Numbered from the stretch's first letter, positions 10,770 through 23,237 are shown. The stretch is 64,000 bases of DNA from Xanthoparmelia taractica (GCA_033085395.1 MU853191.1:62001-126000), one strand, 5' to 3'. The notes: generated by a model from the letters alone, not told the origin. Numbers and translations: made by a program.

Positions 10770-12431
10770 TCAAGACGCAATCGCACTGGAAGCGAATGAT
10801 CGGTTCAAAGCGTGCAAGAAGACATTTTCGTCCAGCACAGCGCCGAACCTAATACACTTGTCAGTTGAACTGTAATAGCTGAAGTTGCGATGCGAGTGGG
10901 GGAAGGGAAAGCAAAAGGGTTGATGTTATGGATGAGATTGGCAGAAGGGCAACGTACCCGCAGCACTTGACCGCTGTGCTAAGCTCCAGCTTCAAATTTT
11001 CAATTTGATCCCGGTTTAGCTTCCAAAAGTCTGGATGATCGTGCAGTCGATGCCATGCTTCTACTGGGGTAATCTCTCCTTCGAGGTTGATGCTCGATGA
11101 TAGGTTCAGCAGCTCCTTGATGATTGCGCCACTCGCGGTCCAAGTGGAGTTGAACTGTGGAGGATCCGGCGACCGAGCCATTAGCGGCGTCGAGGCCATC
11201 ATCATGTGATTGGCTGGGTCGGCGGAAGGAGGGTTCTGATAGGGGATATGTGGCATGCATGGATGTTCCAGTGCGAGAACGAAATCAATGGCTATGGCTA
11301 TGGTGTCGACCTGAGCGATGGCCTTGGCATCCGCCGGAGGGCCCTTTCTTGACTCTGACGACGAGAAGTTCATAGTGGTAAGGGAGAAGTCTTGTGGCAG
11401 GCTTCAGCCAGACATATTTATACGAGAGGAAATGGGCCACCAACCGTTGGGAAGGTCTGGCGTAGAATGAGAAACGTTGTTGTACTGCTGATACCCTTGG
11501 TGGGGTGTTGATACAGGACAGGTTTGGCTTGGGTAATCCATTCCTTGACTACCTATTTCTTGACGTTGAGGGAAGTTGACGTGCAGGCGTGGATGATCAA
11601 GGGTGTCATTGGAGTATGAGACTGTTGCCGGCATGTCGAGAGTAGACAGCAGCGGAAAGGGGGAAGAGGATGTTCTGACGTCTTCAACACCGTCCGGAAG
11701 TGGAATATTGGATAAGGTGAAGGTATTTCTCAGATTCTCGATTTGGCTTTTGAGTTTATCTCGTTCTTGCATCAAGTTGGTTTCGGCTTCTCGAAGTCGA
11801 ACTACCTCGGATTCTAGAGTCTTGATGTAATTCTGCGTCCGTTGACGATGGGTGCTGTAATCGTATATGAGTATTTATGGATGTGACGGTCGGGAAATGT
11901 GATACGGGGATGAGAAGCAGTAATCATGGTAACTGAACGGGAATCTGACTGAAAACACGTACCGTTGTGCATGCCGCACTTGCTCCCTTCTTTTACTGGG
12001 CGCTGCCGGACCAGATCCAATGGCAGGAGCTGTGCCTGTGGAGATGAATCCAATGTTAGCCTAATCTTGGTACCATCAGACGGCGTTTCCAACTTTGCCA
12101 TCATCGAATTGGGGTGTATGCGCTAATCATGGAGTCTTGGTAAGAGATATCAAAGGCATGATCTTCGCTTGTGCACACGGCCAAGAAATGCACGAAAAAT
12201 GGCAGTTCAAAAAGGGCCGATGGAGACGCCCACGAGTTGAAGAAACCGAAAGGCTTTACGTAATGACGTACCAGCAGGTCTAGTAGTAGGTTGCAAAAAG
12301 GTCAAAGAATTGGTTCCCAAAGTACGTCTTGCCCGCTTCCACAGAGAATCATTGCCCTCGCGCTTAGGTCTCTCTGGAGGGGAGGTTGAGGCCGAAGCCG
12401 AGGCATCTTCAGACGGGGAAGCTTGAGACAT
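10770..12431 (-). CDS. bZIP transcription factor, five exons
   Basis: This is a nuclear DNA-binding protein of the basic leucine zipper class. The exon model on the minus strand is 12431-12272, 12035-11963, 11854-11424, 11354-10958 and 10848-10770. All splice phases agree and the total is 1140 nt, giving 379 residues. The N-terminus is Ser/Ala-rich with PPERPKREG. Exons 2 and 3 join to form the basic region SKRREQVRHAQRTHRQRT, followed by QNYIKTLESEVVRLREAE, a heptad-like zipper at roughly residues 63-105. The middle is a Pro/Ser/Gln-rich linker. The C-terminal part (IAIDFVLALEHPCMPH, then KCCGFGAVLDE) matches a conserved module of a Pezizomycotina-specific bZIP family. Start is the only ATG fitting the exon 1 frame. 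Intron 3 has a weak GTATAA donor. Target genes cannot be inferred. Confidence 0.85.
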
Positions 12432-14233
12432 GTTGGATATGGAAGAAGTTTGGTGGAGGATATGTGAAAGAGAGTAACCGTGAAGAGCAGGAAGATGATA
12501 TCAGTTACCGGTTGTGGTTAAAGAAGGCTGAAAAGGTTCGGACAGTGATTGGTTGTAGAAGGATGATAGAGGAGTAATGTCAAGTTGTTTGTCTGTAGAA
12601 GAGCGGGGTGTCATGATGGTGTGTGATATGGCAAAGAAGAGCAATTGTTTTTGTATCCAGAGGCCTATGTTGTAAAAGGCGCAAAGAAGTCAGTTCAAGA
12701 TTCCATAATCACGAACCTGATGCCTCGCGTGTTTCCAGGCATCCTTCGGGGGGGGCTGAAGGGCACTAAAGACGCAAGGCTGAAGTCTACTGGGACCTAA
12801 TAGGCTTTGCTCTCCTCGGACTGAACAACGTTCCAACTTCCGGGTCGGGAGCACAGTATGATCAGCTTCGAGCATATCCACCATAGCGCTGACATCCAAT
12901 CATATAAAGACCTCGACCGCTGACACAAATTCAAAGGATCCCTTCCTCGGCAGGTCCGAGGATTGACCTCTCTCGCCATACCATTTGAGCATGTTTGATT
13001 ACTGACACCTACCACCATACTCTTTCGGACCTTCCTACATCTTCCATCACCATGTTGATAGTATCTGAGCAAGACCCCTACTGGGCAGTATCCAAGCACC
13101 CGCCTCAATTGATCGGCACCACATATGACTTCCTTCTGAGCGTCAACGTACTCGTTCACGCTGTTAAGATGCGAGCAAAGCGTCAGCTTCTTAGGCCGTA
13201 CGCTCGGGAGAACTTCCTTCCCGAAGATCGACGACTTTTTGGTCAGCAGAAAATCTTATGACTCAAAAATCTTGATCCCAAAAGGACACATTGCTTGCAG
13301 ACAGTGTCACTCCTTTTCAACGCGTCGTGTCTCACCAAGCCACTTTGCCAACTTCACTGTATCGGGTTGATGCTAAACACCGACTCCGCTTCAGCTTATA
13401 GCCCACCCATGGCAGTAAGTCAGGACAATTAGAACCGACAAATTCTCATTGCAAGTGCGGTGCGTAGGCCTCAATCCTCGGCCTCCGAGGCGCATATGTC
13501 CGCCACTTCGCAGAAGAACTAGTTCCCACTACATCTTCCAGTTAGCGAATCCTCATACCGCGGCCAGTGTGCATACCTAGGTCAAAAATATCTGGTGTCT
13601 ATCTCCAAGTGTTTGCACAGTATACTTGAGACCCTTGGCCTGCTGGGAACCTTAGGGTTGAGGGGTTCTAGCCCTAAAATGATATGATCAAATATGGCGC
13701 TTCTTCCGAAGGGTATGTACCCACGTACCCAATATGCTGCGATAGGTCTCGTGAGTCTCGAAGTCGGTATATTTCCATCAATACTGAGCATCTTCGAACT
13801 CATGATCTTATCAAGTTTGGCTGAATCACAACGAGGAGCCACGCCAGTTGGAGCGACACAGTCCTGTCCTGTGAAGAACTTCTCTTCATCGCATTCTATT
13901 CTTGTAGATATTGCCACTCAAAGTTTCTATACATTATATAATATTTCAGGTGTCTGTAAGTGCTGAGTGAATGGCATGTCATGTCATGGCGTGGCTTTTC
14001 CTCGCCAACACACTCTGGAGATGGCTGAATTCCGATGGAGGGAACTTTGTGCTTTGATTGAAGAACGTCTAGAGGCTCAAACCAATGGCCGCAAGCTATC
14101 TCTTGGAAATGTGAGTTTGAAACAAGTTTGTTTTCCACACTAGCTGGGCTTTAAGACCTCACCCGACCAATACCATTACAACACCAATTTATCCGCCTTT
14201 TTTGTCCTACGGCCCTGGACCTATTAGCGCAGC
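12432..14233. other. Long intergenic stretch
   Basis: It contains the bZIP promoter side (12432 onward) and the O-methyltransferase promoter side. Open frames at 12995-13261 (plus) and 13582-13917 (minus) have no motif I recognise, and their strands conflict with neighbouring frames. They could be further decayed genes, but nothing supports a name. Confidence 0.4.
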
Positions 14234-15742
14234 ATGGCTTCCTACCCCGAAAATCTACGGCTACTCGCTCTGGTGGAGGAGATCAAGAGTGCGATCGAGA
14301 GTAATGATGCCAGCAATGCTGCTACACGACCCAGTCTATTGAAGAAGATCACAAATCTGAGAGACGCGGTCGAGGCTCCGCAAGACTCCCTTCTACGGAT
14401 ATATTCCCAAGTAAGCGACTCTCTCGATTTTAGATGATCCTTAATCGGGACGACCTGATGGAGTCGATATCAGCCATTACAAAATGCGGCTCTGAGAGTA
14501 GCTGTTGAATTGGGCTTGCCCAAGATCATTTCTACCACAACTTCGCCGAGCCATGAGACAGGGACCAGTCTCGCGGAACTAGCTTCGAGCTCTCACGGCG
14601 ACCCCAGACTAATTGGTAGGCATTCGCTTTCTCCCTTTACATCAATCGTGCACAACAGACCGCTCTAATTGGAGGAATCAAACAGCACGCCTCATGAGAG
14701 TGCTAACAGCTATGGGCATCTGCGTTGAAGTTGGGCTCGAACACTATACGTCCAATCCTCTGAATGAGGTTATAGTGCAACCTGGGTATACTGCTGGCGT
14801 TAAATTCCAGTGAAGTTTCCCCCTCGACATTTCCAGTAGCAATGTTAACAGTCTACACCAGTTTCGACGTTGAGTCTCCCGCGATTATACAATTGATCCC
14901 ATGCTTGGCCAAGCATGGATTCCAAAACCCAGTGCATGCCTCACAGTCCGCTTTCAATTACGCTTTCGGTGCTTCGTTCTTTGACTGGATGAAGGAAAAT
15001 CCAGTGACACTCCGCTGTTTTGACCTATATATGTCCGGACGCCGGGTTGGAAAGACGAGCTGGCTCGACTACTATCCCATAGAGAAACGTCTTGTTAAGG
15101 GCACGAGCCCGGAGAATCCGATCTTCATGGTCGACATTGGAGGCGGTCAGGGCCATGATCTCAAGAGTCTGAGCGATAAGTATGGAGGTAAAGGTCTACC
15201 GGGACGATTGATACTGCAAGATTCGGTGGCAGATACCAGGGAAGATAGTACTACGATCTTTGAATTCATGGCTCACAACTTCTTCGAACCGCAGCCGATC
15301 AAAGGTGCGTCTCTCCATGCCGCCAAGGCTAGAAATTAGAGAAAGGGAACAACACTATGAAAATTTGACGCTCATCTCTTTTGCTTCTTCTCAACTGCTG
15401 ACTGCAAATGTCAATCAAGGAGCCCGGGTGTATCACCTCCGAGCGATCCTCCACGACTGGCCCACCTCCATATGCCGCACCATCCTTTCCCACATTGCTG
15501 ACGCCATGATCCCGGATTACTCGAAACTCATCATCCGAGATTTCATCCTTCCCGATACCAATGTGCCACTCTACACCGCCTGTACAGATATACGAATGAT
15601 GCTCTTACATGCCGGAATGGAAAGGACTGAAAGCCAATGGAAAGAGCTTCTGAACGGGGTTGGGCTAGAGCTAGTGGGGTTTTGGACTGTGGAAATAGGT
15701 GGGGAGGGTGTCATCGAGGCTATGAAGGGAGCCAAACCCTAA
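14234..15742 (+). pseudogene. SAM-dependent O-methyltransferase with a frame break
   Basis: This is a winged-helix O-methyltransferase (PF00891 type) that would methylate a hydroxyl of a small metabolite. Exons 14234-14410, 14474-14615, 14686-about 14810, about 14852-15304 and 15420-15742 are supported. Joins 1, 2 and 4 have matching phases. Visible parts are the N-terminal helical domain (PLQNAALRVAVELGLPK), the ARLMRVLTAMGICVEVG helix, the SAM motif VDIGGGQGHDL, the catalytic His segment RAILHDWP and the C-terminal MLLHAGMERTESQWKELL. Between GYTAGVKF (ends 14808) and YTSFDVESPAI (from 14854) no GT-AG pair keeps the frame, and the gap is only about 40 bp, too short for a usual intron. I infer a one-base frameshift, either genuine or an assembly error. 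No other secondary-metabolite gene is adjacent. Confidence 0.7.
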
Positions 15743-16089
15743 AAGGGGTTCCAAGATGCGAGGACCAAGTTTGATGCTCGGCTTCCTGCGGCAAGCCACA
15801 TGGGTTCTGCATGGAAGCCGTGGTTTGATGCGACATTGGATGATGTGAGATGAGATGTCAGGGTAGGATAGGAATAGAGACACAAATGCACCATTACCAA
15901 GAAAACACCTTTGAATGGCCCTCCCTGCTTGGTAGTTTCGGCTCATTGAATGCGTGACGCCGACTATTGAACATGTACCGAGAAACGTCGTAGGGCTGAG
16001 ATGCCTCGGCAAGTTTGCGCGCTCGCGACTTCAACCTCGAAGAAAGCATCAACCCAACAATTCAATGCATTGATTCCGCCGTCAGCACC
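15743..16089. other. Intergenic spacer between methyltransferase and PEX16
   Basis: About 350 bp with no gene seen. It presumably carries the PEX16 promoter. The in-frame codons upstream of the chosen PEX16 ATG contain no earlier ATG. Confidence 0.5.
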
Positions 16090-17388
16090 ATGTCAAAAGA
16101 CCAGCCAGACGGCGCCCCTATCCCCACCAGCGCTCCTCCAAAACCCTCTCGCGCCCCAACAACCTCCTTCACCGCCCGCCTCCGCATCCCGACAAATTAC
16201 ACCACCCTCCCAACCCAATGGCTCACAACCTACCAATCCTTCGTCCGGCACAACGCATCCCAAGTCTCCTCTCTCGAATCCGCCCTCCGCTCCCTCACCT
16301 ACCTCCTCCCCGGCACCCGCGTCGCCGACACACCCCTCACATCCGAATCCCTACACACCTTCCTCTCCCTCCTGACAGCCTACCACACTTACCTCCTCGC
16401 CTCGCCGCCCTTTTCGCCGCAACGGCGCTACGAGCGCTTCTGGGAGGCGAAGAGCAAGATTTATGCTAGGTGCGCGGCGCTGTTGAGGACGATACAGTAT
16501 ACGCAGTTGCTTCTTGAGATGCTAGCGAAGCGTGCGGGGGAAAAGGCTCGCTGGCGCGTCATTGTGCTGTTGGAAGTTGTCAAAGCGGTGTGTCGGCTAT
16601 GTATGAGTCGTGTATCGGGGTCCCGACCCGTCATCGCCACGGGCGTCGGGGACGAAAGGACAGAACGCAGCGTCGGGAAGCCTGCGGATGAAGGACAAGA
16701 AGAAGGCGAAAACTCCGCAACAAAAGACCGCGAATGGAGAATGCCCCGCACAGGCATGGGCCTGCCCGCTCTCCCCACCACAACCGCCAAAGAAGGAGGC
16801 GGAGGAGGAGGAGCAGGAAGCAAAGACCCCATACTCGACTTCCTCACCTCCCGCGCCATCACACCCGACGACATCAAACCCGCCCCCCGCCTCGTCCGCA
16901 CCCTGCACTCCCTCCCCACCGCCGCCCACCTAGCAGAATACATCTACATCCTGCGCCCCGTCCTCCACGCCCTCGCGCTACAATACTACCACACCACCAC
17001 CCCAAACACCAATAGCAAACGCAACCGCGCCTGGCCCCCCTGGCTCCTAGGCTTCGCTCTCGAGTTCGCAGCCCTACAACTCAACAAGACTTACACCTCT
17101 CCTCCATCTTCTACCTCCTCTGCATCATCTTCATCTTCTACATCTCCTACCTCTTCAATATCCACTCCCCCCTCAACACTCGAACTCGACGAATCCCGCC
17201 GCCGCAGCCGCCAACTATACCGTTGGTTCCTCCGCGGCGCCTTTTACGAGGACGTGACGGGGAAGATCGTCAGGGGTGTGAGCGGGAGGTTGAAAGGTGT
17301 GCCGGTGGTGGGGGAGATGATGGCGGGGGTGCTGGGGGATTATGATTTTTTGTGGGGGGAGTTTTATTTTGGGGGGGCGAGTTTGTAG
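16090..17388 (+). CDS. PEX16: Peroxisomal membrane biogenesis protein Pex16
   Basis: Pex16 is an integral peroxisomal/ER membrane protein that helps insert peroxisomal membrane proteins. This single-exon gene encodes 432 residues from ATG 16090, the first ATG in the frame. Diagnostic segments are WLTTYQSFVRHNASQVSSLE (about residue 40), SALRSLTYLLPGTR, the HTFLSLLTAYHTYLL helix, and WRVIVLLEVVKAVCRLCM (about residue 160). Later come ITPDDIKPAPRLVRTLHSL, AEYIYILRPVLHALAL and a C-terminal YRWFLRGAFYEDVTGKIV, all in family order. A Gly-rich and a Ser/Thr-rich insert make it longer than animal Pex16. Base composition is more GC- and C-rich at third positions than its neighbours. It converges with the Mif2 gene. 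Confidence 0.92.
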   Translation: MSKDQPDGAPIPTSAPPKPSRAPTTSFTARLRIPTNYTTLPTQWLTTYQSFVRHNASQVSSLESALRSLTYLLPGTRVADTPLTSESLHTFLSLLTAYHTYLLASPPFSPQRRYERFWEAKSKIYARCAALLRTIQYTQLLLEMLAKRAGEKARWRVIVLLEVVKAVCRLCMSRVSGSRPVIATGVGDERTERSVGKPADEGQEEGENSATKDREWRMPRTGMGLPALPTTTAKEGGGGGGAGSKDPILDFLTSRAITPDDIKPAPRLVRTLHSLPTAAHLAEYIYILRPVLHALALQYYHTTTPNTNSKRNRAWPPWLLGFALEFAALQLNKTYTSPPSSTSSASSSSSTSPTSSISTPPSTLELDESRRRSRQLYRWFLRGAFYEDVTGKIVRGVSGRLKGVPVVGEMMAGVLGDYDFLWGEFYFGGASL

Positions 17389-18054
17389 GGTAAGGAGGAA
17401 GCGGGGAGGGGGTGGGGGGTTGGGTTTGGAGAATTGGGTTGGGAAGAGGGGGGGGGGGGGGGAATTGATGAAGGTGCAAGGGTAAGGAAAGTGGGGGTGG
17501 GTTTGAGGAAGGTGAAAGGGAAAGGGTAAGGGGTTTTAGGGGTGTGGGGTGTAGCAGGGAGAGAACCTTTGTATGAATAAGGTACGGCGATGATATTAGA
17601 TGCATGTAGAAGAGCGAAGTCAATTTAAATCTAGCGTTATATTTAACATCGAAGATATATCTTGGCCCGCCTTTCTTACCTTACTCACTATCCTACTCGG
17701 AATCACATATAGCACAGAGTTGTTCCTAGAGTACTATAAGCAGTACATTATTAAGCCCGAGGAGCTCCATGACTTCTTCTGTCAAGATTGAGCGAGCAAC
17801 GAATCATCTCATTGAGCGAGTCTCTCATGTTGGTCAATGTTATTACACACAATATCAATTGGCTGCGAGCTGCAAACTATGCCTCGAAGATATACCCTCA
17901 ACCCATGCTCTTCGTTCTGTCGCAGGGTAAGAGCGGCAGCTCTATATCCTACGATCAAGTTCCCCGAAGGCCGGTAATCACCACAACACGCTTTGTCGTG
18001 ACGGTATCGTCAGCTTGCTAAGCAGCCCAGCAACTGATCCGTTGATGCCACGAT
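17389..18054. other. Convergent spacer between PEX16 and MIF2
   Basis: It begins with a G-rich 3' flank (17400-17560, including a long G run at about 17450-17461). The rest has no recognisable gene. Confidence 0.5.
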
Positions 18055-20349
18055 CTAGCTCATGGCACTCTCATCCATAGTGTTGGCGAGGACTTCGCAG
18101 CCCTGTGCGAAAAAGATGCGGGCAGGTTTTTTGAGGGAGCGGTTGGTGATTGAATAAAAGTTTCCTGTCCAGACATCTAGTCAGCATTGACACAAGATCC
18201 TAGAACTGCGGGCAAGAGCGGCAAGAAAATCCGTCGGCGGAATAGATGTGGGTTAGCTGATGCAAATTGACGCTTCTTTACCAACAGCTGAGGTCTTTTC
18301 TCAATATTCGGTAGAGGCAGCCGTGGAAATAGTGACTCCTCTTGCGACTGCGCTAATTTTGTTTCAAAAGAAACGGGAAGTCGTCATGGAAAGCGAAAGA
18401 GAGCGAAAGAGCTTACCTCTGGGGACTTGCCACTGTCCGCCTTTGCCAATGCTGAACGTCTTCAACGGCGTACCCATACTGACTTCAACCCGACCATAGA
18501 AGACAAAAAAGACCATCTGCATCTTTCTCGAGTTCTTGACGCGTTTGGCTCCTCCAGGTGGCAGGTCTACCATTCCTGAGCCAAAAAAGTCCAGAGTTAG
18601 GGTTTTTGCGAATTTGAAATCGGCGCCACTGATGTCGCGCATCTCGACAGCTTCGAATGAGTATGCGACTTCTACTTGATAGTTAGTATGAGCTGGTGAC
18701 AAAGGACAGCGGTTTTCAAAGGGAATCGGACCTTGTTCCCAGGTGTTGTCCTCATTAAATTTGCCTGTACTTGGATCCCAGTCCATCACATTTGCATGCA
18801 TAATACCTGCGTCTCGTTCCCAATCTTCCTTTTCTTCATCCTCCTCTTCCACCTCGTCGAGGTGGGACTTTGCTCGCGACTGGCTCTTCTTGTAACGATA
18901 TTTTTGCTTTGGCCGCTCTTCAATCACCTCATCCACTCGAACAATCTCTTTAATCCCAGGCAGAGTATCCGCGGTTCTATCGCCGAATACAAACCGCTCT
19001 CCACGCCAGCTTGCCAAAGGCTTGATAGAGTGTCGTCCACTTCGAGTAAGAAGCGCACCGTTATCGTTCGCTGGGGTTTCACTACGTGGGTTGAACCTCG
19101 ATCTGGACGCTGACCTACCACGCACAGATGATGGCTTGTCGCTGGCTTTCTTGGTTGGCTTGGTTTGGACGTTGGGGTCGCGCTCCGTCGGCTTCTTTCC
19201 TTTCCCTTTGCCCGGTTGAGTAGATGTAGGAAGAGAGGCAGCGGGTTGTTCTGCCTGCTCATCTCTGGATACATCATTCCTCGCTTTCTTGGGTCTTCCA
19301 CGACGAGGTGTCGAAGGCGCTGGCATTGAAAGAGACATTTGAGATTCATTTGGGTCAACCATCACAGCTTTAGGTGCACGCCCGGGCTTCCTTTTCGATT
19401 GCTTGGCTTCCTTCGCTCCTGAGGTAGCTTCTGGTTCCACTATGTGGCTTCCATCGAGCTCCGAGTCTTGCGGCTGATGCTGCGTGTAGTCTTCCTCTGG
19501 CATTCCTGGTTCCAGTGTGGACTCTCCGACAGGGAGGTCATCACCATTTGGCAGCATAGTGTCATTTTCATCATAGATGATGCCGTTGGTCGTGCTTGCG
19601 CCCATCAACGCATCCGAATCTCCGTCGAGGTCATCGCCCATACTTAGATCGAAGGGCCGTTTGTTCTTGCCCTTACCAGTAGCAGAAGCCAAGTTGGGCT
19701 GTCTCAGCTTAGGTCCTAAAGCCTTGACTGGCGACCTCTCTATGCTCATTCGCGCCTTGTCCATCGAGAAATCCAACTGTCTATTGACCCTGTTCGGAGG
19801 CGGATGTGAAGTTGCTCTAGTGGGAGTTCCATTATTTAGGTTCCGGGAGGGTGAAGACATTGGTCCCACAGATCGAGGCATGGACCTTCTAGGTGATGAG
19901 TTGAGGTGTGTTTTGATGGGGGAAGTAGCACGTGGCGGAAGGCTGATCCTGCCGTTTCGAGTACTTCTAACCATTTCGGAAGGCTCCGGTATCGTACCTA
20001 TGACAGTAGGATTTTAGTGACTGAGTTTTTTGACACACCTCCCTTCATGCATTTCTTACTTTCGACAATGTCCATGCTATCGTCTACAGAATCGGTAATG
20101 TCGTGTGATATGCCACTTGACTGCATTGCCGGCTTGGCTGGTGAGGAGAAGGAAGGTATGGGCTCTATGCCGTTCTCATCTCTGACACCGGTATCCTTGA
20201 GCTCGACGCCTGTTCGCCTAGTTGTTGTATGTGAGCATCAAGTGAGGGAGTGTTTGAAAAGCACTTGCTACTGCTCACCTTCCCTTACGGCCAAGCGCTG
20301 TGTAGTCTCCAGGTCCCCTCTCTTTTCGCGGCGTCTTTCTTGGAGCCAT
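18055..20349 (-). CDS. MIF2: Centromere protein C homologue (Mif2)
   Basis: CENP-C binds the CENP-A nucleosome and anchors the inner kinetochore. Exons on the minus strand are 20349-20279, 20217-20060, 19997-18417 and 18164-18055. Phases agree and they total 1920 nt, giving 639 residues. The N-terminus MAPRKTPRKERGPGDYTALG, followed by RTGVELKDTGVRDENGIEP, is the Mif2 N-terminal region. A basic disordered middle contains an AT-hook-like TPRRGRPKKAR (about residue 305). The CENP-C motif reads RSGRHSIKPLASWRGERF (about 395-412). The C-terminal cupin dimerisation domain runs from about residue 520 (GADFKFAKTLTLDFFGSG, VFFVFYGRVEVS, GGQWQVPRGNFYSI, ARIFFAQG). The last intron is 252 nt, long for this window. 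It is divergent from RNase H2A with a 361-bp shared upstream region. Confidence 0.95.
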
Positions 20350-20710
20350 GGCTTAAATATGCTGTGAGGGTTGCGCAGTCTCCAATGCTAGATCAGTGCA
20401 GATATATGCTCGTCCCAACGGCGATTGGTGTTACACAGCGCAAAATTCTATATGGAAAGGTTCGGTGATGAAGGAATGCGCGTCGAGTTCGTGATGCAGA
20501 CTGGGAAGGTGAGAAAATTCGCCAAGCAAAACAAGGTCCGAGGTCTCGACACGCTAGAATAAGCGCAGTACCGGTAGATCTTCGGCACCACGCGCTTTTC
20601 CCTCATCACGTCTCCCAAGTCTAGATCAGTGTGAAAGGTATTCACTTGAGCTGCTTTTTGGTATCTCTTCAAGAAATCTACAATCCGTGGCTCTCTCGAA
20701 TTCATATTTC
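20350..20710. promoter_or_regulatory. Divergent intergenic region MIF2 / RNase H2A
   Basis: This 361-bp segment separates two divergent start codons and so should contain both promoters. I see no specific motif that I can assign to a factor. Confidence 0.5.
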
Positions 20711-21797
20711 ATGGAAGAAAGTCATTCTCAAGAACTTGCTTCACAAGAAATTACGCAAGAAACCCCTGCTCAAGATGTTTTCATTGCGCCCTCCATTCAC
20801 GAACAAGCCATTCTCGTTGGAGCATCCTACACACATCACTCCGCAATTCCCGAAATTATCGCTCAGGACACCTCAACAGAATGTATTCTAGGTGTCGATG
20901 AAGCGGGTAGAGGCCCAGTACTTGGTGATTCATCCTAAACCTTCAATATAGATGTTAACATTAACCACGAAAGAAGGCCCCATGGTCTATGGTCTGCTCT
21001 ACCTTCCTCTAGCCCAACATCGATCACTCCTCGCCCAAACCCATCACTTTAATGACTCCAAAGTTCTCACTCCAACTTTCCGCTCCTCACTCATGCAGAC
21101 TCTTTGCACTCCAGGTACCGATCTGTATCAAAATTGCGGGTGGGCAACCAGGGTCATGTCAGCTCGTGACATAAGCTCTGGTATGCTCAAACCAGCAGGA
21201 ACTTACAACTTAAATGCTCAAGCAATGGACGCAACCATCGACCTCATAAAAGATGTTTTCGCAAAGGGCGTCAACGTTCGAGAGATCTATATTGACACCA
21301 TTGGAAGTCCTGCAGTGTACCAGAAAAAGCTAGAACGCGTTTTTCCAACAACTAAGATCACCGTCGCTAAGAAAGCTGACTCGCTCTACCCTTGCGTTTC
21401 AGCTGCTTCAGTATGTGCCAAAGTTACTAGAGATGCTGCGCTCGAAGTCTGCTACCAGACTTATACATCTGCCGCTAAAGGAGGAGAAGAAACGGAAGCA
21501 GTCGCAGAAGGCTGGGGATCAGGGTACCCGTCAGATGCGAGATGCACAACATGGCTCAAAGGGCATATGGATCCTGTGTTTGGTTGGGGCAGTGAGTGCC
21601 GGTTTAGCTGGGGCACGGCCAAAGATCTGCTCGAAGCCAAAGGTACCGGCACCAAAGTTGATTGGCCGGTGGAAGATGATGAGCAGGGCATGCGGGTGAC
21701 TGACTTCTTCTCGGCTACGGTAGACGGCGACACAAATAAGGAATCTAGTGAGCTAGTAACCTGGTTTGGTAGGCCTGTTGCCGAAGAGGTCTTTTAA
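20711..21797 (+). CDS. Ribonuclease H2 catalytic subunit A
   Basis: The enzyme cleaves RNA in RNA:DNA hybrids and removes ribonucleotides misincorporated during replication. Exons are 20711-20924 and 20977-21797, with a 52-bp GT-AG intron splitting a Gly codon in phase, giving 344 residues. The first catalytic motif is ILGVDEAGRGPVLGPMVYG across the intron. Others are NDSKVLTPTFR, IYIDTIGSP (third acidic residue), VAKKADSLYPCVSAASVCAK with its conserved Lys/Asp, and SGYPSDARCTTWL with the fourth Asp. The length fits fungal RNH201 type (about 300-350). The start ATG is the first in the frame. The C-terminal DDEQGMRVTDFF tail resembles the PIP-like ending in other RNase H2A proteins. Confidence 0.95.
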
Positions 21798-23237
21798 ATG
21801 TCAATCAATCCCCTCTCTCAAGTACCATCGTTTCATCGTCGAACACTCTGCGTGACTTACCCAGCTACACCTGCACGTCCTCAACATAGACAACTATTTA
21901 TTGAGCTCCAGTGATTGCGTAACAGAAGCGCTTCTGGTATCAATAGGGCCCGGGAACTAGCAAATGAAGCAGCATGCCCCTGATGGATGAGCAGCGACCT
22001 CGGGCGGTTTCCTACATCAGAGACAAATTCCAAGGTCTCAGACGACAGGTGCATTATGCACAAGGATGACTCGCTACACCGGGCCATTGCGGCCAAGGTC
22101 AGCGGTGTCTGTGGAGCAGAGACAACTCCAACGCTAATCTATCATTGGCGGTAGAAAGCTCGAGACAATTACGCAGTGGACGCAATGTACGCAAACGCGC
22201 TATCATTGGGCGACATTTTGAATGTTGATGTACGGAAGACTCTACTGGACAAAGCTGAGTCTATATACAGAGGGCACAGGTACTGTGTCCATTTATGGAC
22301 CCATTTTCGAGGATTAGGACACTCAAGGCGCCGTTTGATTGCCCTGGTCGATCGGGGTCACTTCTCAGCGAGCTGTGTAGCAATGAACTTCTGCAGTCAG
22401 TCGGGGTCACAAGCAGAAGGCTTTCCTTTATTGTCGATTGATTTCCTGAAGGAGAGTTTTCCACCAGAGGCAACGAGTAATATAGCGAAGAACAGCTTGG
22501 ATGGACCGGATACCGCGAAGATCCAACAGATGCAACCATTCGAAGTAGCGCCCAACGCGATTGGGAATTCAGTTGGAATCAACCAAAGCAAGTGTCATGC
22601 TATAGTGGGACAATGAATGGATTCTTGTTAATGCTGGAGACAGCAATGTTTGCGAAAATTTGCGTCCACCACTGATATGCAGAGAGCGTATGGGATCTCG
22701 AACAGCAGTTTGAGAAGGAGAGAAGGGAAAATAAGTCCTTATACGGAATCCCAGTTTCGATAAAGAAAACGTGAAGGAAGATTTTGTAGAAAGAATGTCC
22801 ATAGATGGAATGTATTGTAACTGGCGTGACAGTTGATAAGGCATATTATTGTTAAAACAGATGAAAAGACCGACCTAATTTTCTGGTCGTCAAACCATGT
22901 CGATCAGAAAACGATGGCTTGTAGAGCGCAAGGGAGAACACACAGGCAAGCTGTCGGAGGTGATAGCAGTCTAAGACGCTCATCTCTTCCTTCATCAGCT
23001 CAGTCATCAAACCTAGCACATTTGCTGTAGGCAAGAAAAAGTCCTTTGCGACGAGTATTAGAAGCCAAGTCTCCTTGGGTTACTGCTATCATCGACATGG
23101 TTGGTATAGCTTCAAATTTTCTAGCGGTACAACAGATGCCAAGCAAATCCACTGTCGATCTCCCGACACTAAGGGTCCCCGAGGTCCCGCAGATTTGACA
23201 TCTCGCGAGCACGACATGCTCATGTATTTGGCCTCTC
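21798..23237. other. Intergenic stretch, possible decayed coding DNA
   Basis: Open frames at 22185-22616 (plus) and 21881-22539 (minus) overlap on opposite strands. The minus strand near 22110-22085 reads QTPLTLAAMA, reminiscent of an ankyrin repeat, but the pattern does not continue. I do not annotate a gene. The last few hundred bases are the presumptive TRM9 promoter. Confidence 0.4.

Noticed and set aside
14234..15742. Secondary metabolite cluster around the O-methyltransferase
   Set aside because: Neighbours are a bZIP gene and PEX16; no polyketide synthase, NRPS, P450 or transporter is present in the window.
21880..22620. Possible ankyrin-repeat gene on the minus strand (QTPLTLAAMA near 22100) and a 144-codon plus-strand frame
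   Set aside because: Only one short ankyrin-like phrase is present, with no second repeat in any frame; the plus-strand frame has no known motif. Not enough to name a gene or relic.
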